NCBI RefSeq assembly: GCF_000702605.1
Contig: NZ_JNIR01000001.1
Span: 2,160,501-2,224,500 of the forward strand
Reading direction: 5' to 3'
DNA from: Exiguobacterium acetylicum DSM 20416
Lineage (GTDB): Bacteria; Bacillota; Bacilli; Exiguobacteriales; Exiguobacteriaceae
DNA length: 64,000 nucleotides
In this document: piece by piece, positions 36,255-44,209 of the stretch
Numbering within the stretch: position 1 is the first letter of the stretch
Layout of the letters: every line of letters starts with the position of its first letter
Notes under the pieces: model-generated
Database searches by the model: none
What the model saw: only the letters and a program-made list of their open reading frames with translations
What the model was told of the DNA's origin: nothing
Program-made: the position numbers and the translations under genes

Positions 36255-37865
36255 TCACTTCTGTTCTGTAACAGTATAACGGTAGACGCGTGCTTCATAG
36301 GGACGCAAGATATCCGGACTATCCGGATAGTTTGATACGAGCAATTTTTCATGTGGTAAAACGAGGGCAGTCTGCATCGGTTCATCATGCACGTTGAGGA
36401 CGATCCGCCAGACCTCTCCCTCTAGTTCCCGCTCATAGATATAGAGATATGGATCATGGAGTGCTAAGTCTCGGTACGTACCGTAGACCATAATCGGATG
36501 ATCCTTTCGCATCTGAATCAACGATCGGTAAAAAGCAAGCACGGACGATGGATCGGCTTCTGCCTGCGCGACATTGATGTCTGTATAATTCGGATTGACC
36601 GCTAACCATGGTTTCCCACTCGTAAAACCGGCTTCATGCGTGTCGTCCCACTGCATCGGCGTGCGGGAGTTATCGCGGGCGAGTAACTGCATCGATGAGA
36701 GTACGACCTCCGGGTCCTCTCCACCAGCAACGCGTTCTTCGTATCGATTGCGAAAGGCGACGTCTTGATAGAGCGATGGATCTGAGAAACGAATCCCCGT
36801 CATGCCGATTTCTTCTCCTTGGTACACGTACGGAATGCCAGGTAACGTATGCAACATCAAACCGAGTAATTTCGCACTCTCGACCCGGTACCGTTCACTG
36901 CCGAATCGTGTCACTTGTCGCGTATGATCATGGTTGTTGAGGAACTGTGAATTGACACCTAGTGGGTATAAGACGTCGTACCAGCGTTTCTGAATTTCCT
37001 TGAATCGTAAGAGATCCATTGCCTCCATGTCGTCCGCGATTTCGAAGTGAAACAGCGTCCGAAGTTCTTCTCGTTCTTCACTGACATATAACAGACCGTC
37101 TTCCGGACCAACGAACGGAATCTCACCGACTGTGAATAAATCTTTTCCCGCAAGGACGTTCGCATGCATCTCCTGCAGGAAGTCATGCACGCCTGGCTGA
37201 TTTCCAAGGTACGATAGATCAAACGGATTGGCGACATCCTCGAACGACCGTTTTTTGATCAAGTTGATGACATCCATCCGGAAGCCGTCAATCCCTTGAG
37301 CGATCCACCAGTTCATCATATCGTAGATCGCTTGCCTCACAGCTGGGTGCTCTCAGTTTAAGTCTGGCTGTTCTTTTGCGAAGGAATGAAAATAATACTG
37401 CCCGCGCTCTTCACTCCACGTCCACGGGCTTGGCGCAAAGTAGGAGCGCCAATTGTTTGGAGGCGTATCTTTCGTGCCATCCTGCCAGATATACCAGTCT
37501 TCCTTATCGTTGATCCGCTCCCGCGACTGACGGAACCAGTCATGCTGGTCACTTGTATGGTTCACGACTAAATCGAGAATGACCTTCAATCCACGGGCAT
37601 GAGCGGTCGTGATCAACTCCTGTAGATCTCCCATCGTTCCGGCTTTTTCCATGATCCCGTAATAATCGGCAATATCATAACCGTTATCGACGTCCGGTGA
37701 ACGATAACATGGATTCAACCAGACGACATCGACACCTAGTGAAGCGATGTAATCAAGCTTGTCGATGACACCTCGCAAATCACCGATCCCATCCCCGTTC
37801 GAATCTTTAAAGCTACGCCAGTAGACTTGATAGACGACTGCCTCTTTCCAGTTAGCTCGCTTCAT
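36255..37865 (-). pseudogene. GH13 alpha-glucosidase (oligo-1,6-glucosidase type) interrupted by TGA
   Basis: A 536-codon frame from an ATG after GAGAGGAG encodes a full GH13 enzyme. The first part runs from WKEAVVYQVYWRSFKDSNGD to KEQPDLN; the rest from EHPAVRQAIYDMMNWW to the C-terminal sheet domain. Between them is an in-frame TGA (37353-37355) where the family has Trp in the DLNW motif. Nucleophile region GFRMDVINL, acid/base VGEIPF and NHDHTR lie after the stop, so the truncated N-terminal product would be inactive. One base change (TGG to TGA) explains it. A GTG downstream (37340) could restart translation but would lack the barrel's first half. Sequencing error is possible. Confidence 0.85.
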
Positions 37866-38013
37866 CTCCTCACTCCTCTCCCTACTCTTTATTCCCGCTC
37901 CACTTATCTGTACCTGTTTATCCGACAATTTTTTTGAATTTCGAAAAAGTTCTTTTCTTTTGACTGAATATTCGTTATCCTTGACGACAATACCACGAAG
38001 GAGGCATTCATCC

Positions 38014-39201
38014 ATGAAACATTTCGCTCCATCCATCGCCATTGATCGGCTTCCTGCTCCCGTTTTCGCTGAGCTCGCAAACCGAATCGGTGCTGTAAAA
38101 GCTGCCGGACACGATGTCATCACACTTGGTCAAGGAACACCCGATCAAACGACGCCCGTACATATTCTCGATGCGTTAAAACAAGCCATCGACGAGCCAA
38201 CAAACCTTCAATATCCACCGTTTCGTGGCCATGATTTTCTAAAACAAGCCGTCGCCAGCTTTTATGCGACTGAATTCGGCGTCACGATCGATCCGGCAAC
38301 GGAAGTCGCGATTCTCCTCGGCAGTAAAGCCGGAATCGTCGCCTTACCGCAGACGATCGTCAACCCTGGAGAAGGTGTCATCGTCCCCGATCCAGGATAC
38401 CCGGATTACCTGTCTGGCGCCGCACTTGCTGGCGCATTCCCGATTACGCTTCCGTTGCTCGAGAAAAACGGTTTCTTACCCGATTACGACTTACTTGATA
38501 CGACGGATGTCGAGCGTGCCCGGATGTTGTTCCTCAACTACCCGAGTAATCCGACAGGCGCTACGGCGACGGCAGAAGCCTTCGAACAGACAGTCGCTTT
38601 CGCCGATGCCCATGATATCTGTGTCGTCCATGACTTAGCATACGGCGGCATCAGTTTCGATGGTCCGACGCGAAGTTTCCTGCAAACGGAAGGTGCAAAA
38701 GACGTCGGGATCGAGCTATTCTCACTCTCAAAACGCTTCAACATGTCAGGCTTCCGGATTGCCTTCGCAATCGGAAATCCGTCCGTCATCTCAAGCATCG
38801 AGACGTATCAGGAACATCTTTACGTCAGTGCCTTCACACCGATTCAACATGCTGCGACCGTCGCTCTGACGAGTGACCAGACATGTGTCCGTGAGTTAAA
38901 TAGCTTGTATGAAACACGACGTGATGCATTGTTCGCAAAACTTGATGCGATCGGTTGGAGTGGACCACGTCCGGGCGGTTCCTTCTTCGTCTGGCTGCCT
39001 GTTCCTGAAGGTTACACGTCCCAGAGCTTCACCGATCATCTGCTTGACGAAGCACATGTCGCCGTGACGCCTGGATCATTCTTCGGCGAATACGGTGAAG
39101 GCTACGTCCGGATCAGTCTGATTGCTGATGTCGAACGATTGGAAGAGGCCGTCGACCGAATCGGAACGCTCAACCTATTCCGGACACCTGTTGCGGAATA
39201 A
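38014..39201 (+). CDS. mtnE: PLP-dependent aminotransferase (MtnE-like)
   Basis: 395 residues from the ATG after AAGGAGG. Class I/II aminotransferase: LGQGTPDQTTPVHILDALK, YPPFRGHDFLKQAV, LNYPSNPTGATAT, the PLP lysine in SLSKRFNMSGFR, and the C-terminal Arg region GEGYVRISL. Overall it looks closest to the MtnE group, which converts ketomethiobutyrate to methionine in the salvage pathway. The metNIQ methionine-uptake operon lies directly downstream, which supports this role. Substrate choice still rests on family resemblance. Confidence 0.8.
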   Translation: MKHFAPSIAIDRLPAPVFAELANRIGAVKAAGHDVITLGQGTPDQTTPVHILDALKQAIDEPTNLQYPPFRGHDFLKQAVASFYATEFGVTIDPATEVAILLGSKAGIVALPQTIVNPGEGVIVPDPGYPDYLSGAALAGAFPITLPLLEKNGFLPDYDLLDTTDVERARMLFLNYPSNPTGATATAEAFEQTVAFADAHDICVVHDLAYGGISFDGPTRSFLQTEGAKDVGIELFSLSKRFNMSGFRIAFAIGNPSVISSIETYQEHLYVSAFTPIQHAATVALTSDQTCVRELNSLYETRRDALFAKLDAIGWSGPRPGGSFFVWLPVPEGYTSQSFTDHLLDEAHVAVTPGSFFGEYGEGYVRISLIADVERLEEAVDRIGTLNLFRTPVAE

Positions 39202-39215
39202 TTCTGAAAAAATAT

Positions 39216-39244
39216 TTGACAGATGGGAATCATTTCCGTTAAAG
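39216..39244 (+). promoter_or_regulatory. metNIQ promoter
   Basis: TTGACA, 17-base spacer, TTAAAG, immediately upstream of the SAM aptamer. Confidence 0.65.
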
Positions 39245-39261
39245 TAAATCCCAACAGCATA

Positions 39262-39370
39262 ACTACTTATCGAGAGCGACCGAGGGATTAGGCCCAACGA
39301 CGTCCGGCAACCACCTATCAGGAACGGTGCCACATCCTACAGAATGGATTTCATTCTGAGAGATAAGTTA
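39262..39370 (+). ncRNA. SAM-I (S-box) riboswitch
   Basis: Closing stem CTTATC...GATAAG, the GAGCGACCGAGGGATTAGGCC core, the CGACGTCCGGCAACC segment, and a GGTGCCACATCCTACAG segment are all present in the S-box order. SAM binding should favour the terminator that follows and shut off methionine uptake. Confidence 0.97.
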
Positions 39371-39387
39371 CGAAATCTTACACTTTC

Positions 39388-39436
39388 GTCGCTTTTTTCT
39401 GGTTGCTCTGCTACTAGGAAAAAGCGACTTTTTTTG
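39388..39436 (+). terminator. SAM riboswitch terminator
   Basis: GTCGCTTTTT / AAAAAGCGAC stem with a 21-base loop, then T7, ending before the metN ribosome site. The TTTCGTC arm can pair instead with CGAAA just upstream as antiterminator. Confidence 0.9.
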
Positions 39437-39453
39437 TACAAGGAGATGAGCGG

Positions 39454-40467
39454 ATGATTGAATTCAAACAGATTACAAAACGGTTCGTCCGAGACCGGAC
39501 TCCGATTTTCGCATTACGAGATGTTGATTTGACGATTCAAAAAGGAGAAATCTTCGGGATCATCGGTGAATCCGGTGCCGGTAAAAGTACATTGCTTCGC
39601 CTGATCAACGGGCTCGAGCACCCGACACAAGGAACCGTCAAGGTCGACGGTGTCTCGCTCGGCGGGATGTCAAAAGCGGACTTACGTCAACTTCGTTTGC
39701 GGACAGGGATGATTTTTCAACATTTCCAATTGATCCAGTCGCGCAACGTCGCGGATAACATCGCTTTTGCACTCAAGGCTGCTGGCGTCAAACGAGCAGA
39801 TTTCCCGGAGCGCATTCGCGAACTCGTCTCGCTCGTCGGACTTGAAGGATTTGAGACGAACTTCCCGAGTCAATTAAGCGGTGGGCAGAAACAGCGCGTT
39901 GGGATTGCCCGGGCACTCGCAAACAATCCGACCGTTTTGTTATGTGATGAAGCGACATCAGCTCTTGACCCGGTCACGACGCTTCAGATTCTTGATTTGT
40001 TAAAAGATTTGAATGAACGACTCGGATTGACGATCGTCCTCATCACGCATGAAATCGATGTCGTCAAACAGATTTGTCATCGTGTCGCCGTCATGTCGCA
40101 AGGGGAAGTCGTCGAAGTCGCCTCTACCTATGACTTGTTCAGCCAAGCCAAACATCCGGTGACGCAACATTATGTCGACACGGCGTTACAAATCGAGCTA
40201 CCGGAACGCATCTTACAAGCGACACCGGGAAAAATCATCCGCTTGCAGTTCACAGGCGAGAAGACCGGCGAGAGTACGTTATCAGAAGCAATCCGCCGTT
40301 ACGATATCTCAGTCAGCATCTTGCACGGCAAGGTCGACTACATTCAAGACGTCGCCTTCGGTGTCCTGATTGTCAGCTTGACGGGATCATCCGACCAAAT
40401 CGCTCCTGCCCTCGACTGGCTCGCGACGGAACTTCACGCACTCGAGGTGATTCAGGATGTGGCTTGA
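39454..40467 (+). CDS. metN: Methionine ABC transporter ATPase MetN
   Basis: 337 residues. Walker A GESGAGKST, signature LSGGQKQRVGIARAL, Walker B VLLCDEATSALD, switch ITHEIDVV. The C-terminal ~90 residues form the NIL/ACT-like domain that binds methionine and inhibits the transporter (trans-inhibition). First gene behind the SAM riboswitch; overlaps metI by 11 bases. Confidence 0.97.
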   Translation: MIEFKQITKRFVRDRTPIFALRDVDLTIQKGEIFGIIGESGAGKSTLLRLINGLEHPTQGTVKVDGVSLGGMSKADLRQLRLRTGMIFQHFQLIQSRNVADNIAFALKAAGVKRADFPERIRELVSLVGLEGFETNFPSQLSGGQKQRVGIARALANNPTVLLCDEATSALDPVTTLQILDLLKDLNERLGLTIVLITHEIDVVKQICHRVAVMSQGEVVEVASTYDLFSQAKHPVTQHYVDTALQIELPERILQATPGKIIRLQFTGEKTGESTLSEAIRRYDISVSILHGKVDYIQDVAFGVLIVSLTGSSDQIAPALDWLATELHALEVIQDVA

Positions 40468-41122
40468 TCGTATTCAAACGATGTTACCTGAGCTCTTGAA
40501 GGCACTCGGCGAGACGGCATGGATGGTCGGAATTTCACTCGCCTTCGCATTGGTCGTCGGGATTCCGCTCGGGATTCTCTTGTTCGTCACCGACCGCGGA
40601 TTATTTTTTCAAAACCTTGCCGTCCGACGTGTTCTTGATTTCGTCGTCAACATCGTCCGGTCGCTACCGTTCATCATCTTGCTGGTTGCCCTCATTCCGT
40701 TAACGAAGTTCTTGCTCGACAATACGATTGGTCCGACGGCAGCGTCCGTCAGCCTTAGTGTCGCAGCGATTCCGTTTCTCGCACGCCTCGTCGAAACATC
40801 ACTACGTGAGATTCCGCCTGGTCTAATCGAAGCAGCGGAAGCCTGTGGGGCGAAACCATTGCGGATCATCGTCAGCGTCCTCTTACCGGAAGCACTCCCT
40901 GGCATCATTCAGGGCATCACATTAACGACGATCAGCTTGATCGGCTTCTCAGCGATGGCTGGTATCGTCGGCGGCGGTGGTGTCGGTGACCTCGCGATCC
41001 GTTTCGGTTACTATCGCTACGATAATCTCATCATGATCGTGACGATCGTCGTGCTCATCGTCATCGTTCAAAGTATTCAAGCACTTGGCAATCAACTGGC
41101 GCGAAAAACAGATAAACGCTAA
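40457..41122 (+). CDS. metI: Methionine ABC transporter permease MetI
   Basis: 221 residues with five membrane segments and the EAA loop IEAAEACGAKPLRIIVSVLLP. Typical start LLKALGETAWMVGISLAFAL and IVGGGGVGDLAIRFGYYRY near the end. Translationally coupled to metN. Confidence 0.97.
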   Translation: MWLDRIQTMLPELLKALGETAWMVGISLAFALVVGIPLGILLFVTDRGLFFQNLAVRRVLDFVVNIVRSLPFIILLVALIPLTKFLLDNTIGPTAASVSLSVAAIPFLARLVETSLREIPPGLIEAAEACGAKPLRIIVSVLLPEALPGIIQGITLTTISLIGFSAMAGIVGGGGVGDLAIRFGYYRYDNLIMIVTIVVLIVIVQSIQALGNQLARKTDKR

Positions 41123-41149
41123 TCATACATATAAAGGGAGAGTGGAATC

Positions 41150-41965
41150 ATGAAAAAACGATATGCCTTTTTAGCAACAGCCTTACTCGGTGCAGGAGTC
41201 CTCGCAGGATGTGGAGACAGCAGTGCTGATGAAAAAGACAAGACGATCAAGATCGGGGCGACGAGCGGTCCGTATAGCGACATGGTCAAACAAGCGATCC
41301 AGCCACAACTCGAAAAGAAAGGCTACAAAGTCGAAATCGTCGAGTTCAGCGATTACATCCAACCGAACATCGCCCTCGGTAGCGGAAACATCGACGCCAA
41401 CTTGTTCCAACACTCGATCTATCTCAAGACGTTTTCTAAAGAAAAGAACCTCGATTTAAAAGGACTCATCACGGTCCCGACAGCACCGATGGGACTATAC
41501 AGCAAGACAGCGAAGACACTCGACGACGTCAAGACCGGTGCTGAAGTCGCGACGCCGAATGATCCGACGAACCAAGCACGGGCACTGAACTTGCTTGCGG
41601 AACAAGGCTGGATTGAACTTAAGCCGGATGTCGATCCACTGACCGTTTCAGAGAAAGATATCGTCAAGAATCCGAAGAAACTCGTCATCAAACCACTCGA
41701 AGCGGCTCAATTGCCACGTGCTGTCGAAAGTGTCGATATCTCAGCTGTTCCAGGGAACTTCGCGCTTGCTGCGAAATTCGACTTACTCGATGCGTTAGCG
41801 CTTGAGACGATGGACGAACAATACCGTAACCTCGTCGCTGTCCAAACGAAAGATGCGGACAAACAAGTCGCAAAAGACTTAAAAGCAGCCGTCGAATCGG
41901 ACGCCTTCAATACAGTCATCGAAAAATCATTTAAAGGCTTCAGCAAGCCTGAATGGGCAAACTGA
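41150..41965 (+). CDS. metQ: Methionine-binding lipoprotein MetQ
   Basis: 271 residues. Lipobox LAGC (cysteine ~20). NlpA family: KIGATSGPYSDMVKQAIQP, YIQPNIALGSGNIDANLFQH, ATPNDPTNQARALNLLAEQG and the final AVESDAF..VIEKSFKG. External receptor for methionine, last gene of the operon, 27 bases after metI. Confidence 0.97.
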   Translation: MKKRYAFLATALLGAGVLAGCGDSSADEKDKTIKIGATSGPYSDMVKQAIQPQLEKKGYKVEIVEFSDYIQPNIALGSGNIDANLFQHSIYLKTFSKEKNLDLKGLITVPTAPMGLYSKTAKTLDDVKTGAEVATPNDPTNQARALNLLAEQGWIELKPDVDPLTVSEKDIVKNPKKLVIKPLEAAQLPRAVESVDISAVPGNFALAAKFDLLDALALETMDEQYRNLVAVQTKDADKQVAKDLKAAVESDAFNTVIEKSFKGFSKPEWAN

Positions 41966-41968
41966 TGC

Positions 41969-42021
41969 AAAAATGACTGGATTTCAAGGAGAGATCATCT
42001 CTTTGAATTCCGGTCATTTTG
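41969..42021. terminator. Terminator of metNIQ, shared with the GNAT gene
   Basis: AAAATGACTGGAttTCAA / TTGAattCCGGTCATTTT long stem with an inner GAGAGATCATCTC arm. T-runs on both sides. Confidence 0.8.
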
Positions 42022-42023
42022 TG

Positions 42024-42524
42024 TTAGAACCGATACCACATCAGTTCTTCATCATGATACGTGTCATCGATTTTCAGCGCCCGTGGTTCAATCGCGTATG
42101 ATTCAAAACCAAGTGAGCGATATAACGCTTTAGCAGCTTCATTCGTCCGGACGACCGAGAGATGGACTTGCTCAATCACAGGACGCTGCTTTAATGTACG
42201 ACGTAATGCCTCTTGTACGAGTTGTCGTCCGACCTGTTGCTTTCGAGTGCGTGGCGTGACGTACATCGCAAATAGATTCGCCCGATGTTTCATCTTCACT
42301 GGCTCTAAACAGACGATGGTGACGACACCGACGAGTTCTCCTTCATGAAACGCACCGAACGTCGATGCCTGTTCACTTTTGAGACGCGTTGCGTACTGTT
42401 CGACCGGTCGATCTTTTTCTGCTTCATAATCAGAACCGAATGCTTCCGGATGATTCTGCAACGCCTCTAATCGTAACGCCTTATACAGTACTGCATCTTC
42501 TGCCGTCAATTGACGTATTTCCAA
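42024..42524 (-). CDS. GNAT-family N-acetyltransferase
   Basis: 166 residues from a TTG start eight bases after AGGAGG; a GTG three codons upstream overlaps that site. Acetyl-CoA fold motifs: VGVVTIVCLEPVKMKHRANL, MYVTPRTRKQQVGRQLVQEA (the Q/RxxGxG/A loop, here QQVGRQ) and NEAAKALYRSLGFESYAIEP. Substrate unknown. Convergent with metQ. Confidence 0.87.
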   Translation of the reverse strand: MEIRQLTAEDAVLYKALRLEALQNHPEAFGSDYEAEKDRPVEQYATRLKSEQASTFGAFHEGELVGVVTIVCLEPVKMKHRANLFAMYVTPRTRKQQVGRQLVQEALRRTLKQRPVIEQVHLSVVRTNEAAKALYRSLGFESYAIEPRALKIDDTYHDEELMWYRF

Positions 42525-42566
42525 CTGTTCCACCTCCTACCTGTATTATAGAATGAACTAATTCAT

Positions 42567-42600
42567 AAAAAAGAGGACGACATCGAGCGATATCGTCCTC
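42567..42600 (-). terminator. Terminator of the CAP-domain gene
   Basis: GAGGACGATATCG / ATGTCGTCCTC stem, CTCG loop, T6 on the minus strand. Confidence 0.88.
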
Positions 42601-42610
42601 CATTCTTCTA

Positions 42611-43489
42611 TTAAGGTGTTCGGAAATTAATCGTGAAGTACGGTGAATCATCTCGGAATGCTACACCGACATCCGCCTGCTTGAAGCTCTTTTGAAGGAT
42701 GTTATCGCGGTGTCCTTTTGAGTTCATCAAGCCCCAATGCGCCGCAAAGACATTCGGATAACCCATCGAGAGATTCTCACCGGCTCCCATGAACTTGATA
42801 CCGCCTTGTTCCATTCGATCGAACGGATCGCGACCTTGTGGATCTGTATGCGAGAAGAAATTATTCTTCGCCATGTTCTCGCTGTGACCGCGTGTGACCG
42901 GCTTCAGTGCCGTGTACGGTGCTAACGGATTCAACTTATAGTCAACCCGTTCCCAGTTCATCAACCGAAGCATCAGTTTCTCATCTGTCGTTCGTAACGC
43001 ATTCGAAGCCGTACCATAGAAGCCTTTTTTCTTCGCTTCGACGTCTTTTGGAATCGCAAGCGTCGCTTTGACCTTATTGCCGTCATGCTGATCGAAGAAG
43101 TACGTCACGTAATTGCCTTTCTTCTCATAGACCGCGGCATGATCCAGGTTCAACATGTAGTTTGTGTTGCCTTTACGGTAGGACTTCACTGCGGTCCAAC
43201 CCTTTTTCTTCAGCGACGATTCCGTATCTTTATTAAGAACGGCACCTTGCGTCGTCACCCCGTTCTTGAAACGATACTTCCCGTAGTCCTTACCATCTTT
43301 CGTCAAGGCGACGAATTCCTCCGTTGATGTCCGTCTGACTTCCCAGTCGTATCCCGGGTACTCACTGCTATATCGATCAATCAGCTTGCCGCCGCTTTTC
43401 GGGTAATCGGCTTCTGCTTGTTCCATTGGAATGTTTTCGTAGCCGAAAAAGGCTACTGCTGCTAATCCGATGATCAACCATTTTTTCAT
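42611..43489 (-). CDS. Secreted CAP/SCP-domain protein (YkwD-like)
   Basis: 292 residues. Signal-anchor MKKWLIIGLAAVAFFGYE. Residues ~30-155 are a CAP-associated domain; ~165-290 the CAP domain with GHSENMAKNNFFSHTDPQGR, GENLSMGYPN and MNSKGHRDNIL, including the paired His and Glu residues of the CAP cavity. Extracellular; function in Bacilli unknown, often in sporulation or surface layers. Single gene with GGAGGCG upstream. Confidence 0.88.
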   Translation of the reverse strand: MKKWLIIGLAAVAFFGYENIPMEQAEADYPKSGGKLIDRYSSEYPGYDWEVRRTSTEEFVALTKDGKDYGKYRFKNGVTTQGAVLNKDTESSLKKKGWTAVKSYRKGNTNYMLNLDHAAVYEKKGNYVTYFFDQHDGNKVKATLAIPKDVEAKKKGFYGTASNALRTTDEKLMLRLMNWERVDYKLNPLAPYTALKPVTRGHSENMAKNNFFSHTDPQGRDPFDRMEQGGIKFMGAGENLSMGYPNVFAAHWGLMNSKGHRDNILQKSFKQADVGVAFRDDSPYFTINFRTP

Positions 43490-43837
43490 GTCCTCGTTTC
43501 GCCTCCTTCTACTTCATTACCTTTATTTTAAAAGAAAATCATTCCTTCGAACAGTCATCGGCTCTCATTTGTCTAAATCACATCTTTCGTCCACAAATCC
43601 GACATATTTCGTGAGAACGCTCCCATTTCAAAAAAGCTTTTGTTTAAACGATTCTTGAAAGAATTTAATATACATTCTAAACTATCTTCCCCTATTGTTG
43701 AAATGTGCGAACATTCTTTTATTTCATTCTCAGCGAATTTTGATTGCTCTCCGATTATCGACTCGGTATCATTAGAATTCGTAAGCCAAACTTTCAATGC
43801 TTTTCCAAATAACAAGATGATATGAAGGAGTTGACCT
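43490..43837. other. AT-rich gene-free stretch
   Basis: About 350 bases clearly richer in A+T than the neighbours. Small open frames exist on both strands but none has a ribosome site or a recognisable product. The right end holds AAGGAG for the next gene. No inverted repeat or RNA element was recognised; it may be a remnant of a lost gene. Confidence 0.4.
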
Positions 43838-44194
43838 ATGGTTTTACTGTATTTCATTTATGAATCCATTGCTTTTTTACCGATTCAACAATACTTATTT
43901 TCCGGCTGGATGATTCTTGTCGTCTTGACCGTATCGTTTAGTTTAGCGAATGCACACGAAGATGTCCGCCTGAATCAACGGCTCGGTTTCGAGTTGCTCG
44001 TACCCGGATCAGGTATGCTTCTCTCTAAGAAATTCATTCCTGGTCTTGCTATCATCCTTTTTTTAATCTTGATCCACTTCACGTATATGTTCCGCGTCAT
44101 TCCTCTACCGATTGCTTTAATTTCGACGCTCTCTATCAGCACCCTCTCACTTCTTTCGCTTTTAATTCCAGCACGCAAAAAAGCGGACCGCTAA
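43838..44194 (+). CDS. Small membrane protein of unknown function
   Basis: 118 residues with four hydrophobic segments (LFSGWMILVVLTVSFSLA, FIPGLAIILFLILIHFTYMF, ISTLSISTLSLLSLLI and the N-terminal helix) and a basic end ARKKADR. ATG follows AAGGAG by eight bases. The stop codon lies inside the loop of the downstream terminator. No family recognised. Confidence 0.75.
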   Translation: MVLLYFIYESIAFLPIQQYLFSGWMILVVLTVSFSLANAHEDVRLNQRLGFELLVPGSGMLLSKKFIPGLAIILFLILIHFTYMFRVIPLPIALISTLSISTLSLLSLLIPARKKADR

Positions 44195-44206
44195 GTCCGC
44201 TTTTTA
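44177..44206. terminator. Terminator overlapping the end of the membrane-protein gene
   Basis: AAAAAGCGGAC / GTCCGCTTTTT stem with loop CGCTAA, where TAA is the stop codon. Symmetrical, so it also serves the convergent nuclease gene. Confidence 0.88.
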
Positions 44207-44209
44207 ATT

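Noticed and set aside
43573-43857. 94-codon minus-strand frame in the AT-rich gap
   Set aside because: No ribosome site, overlaps the next gene's start, composition looks non-coding.
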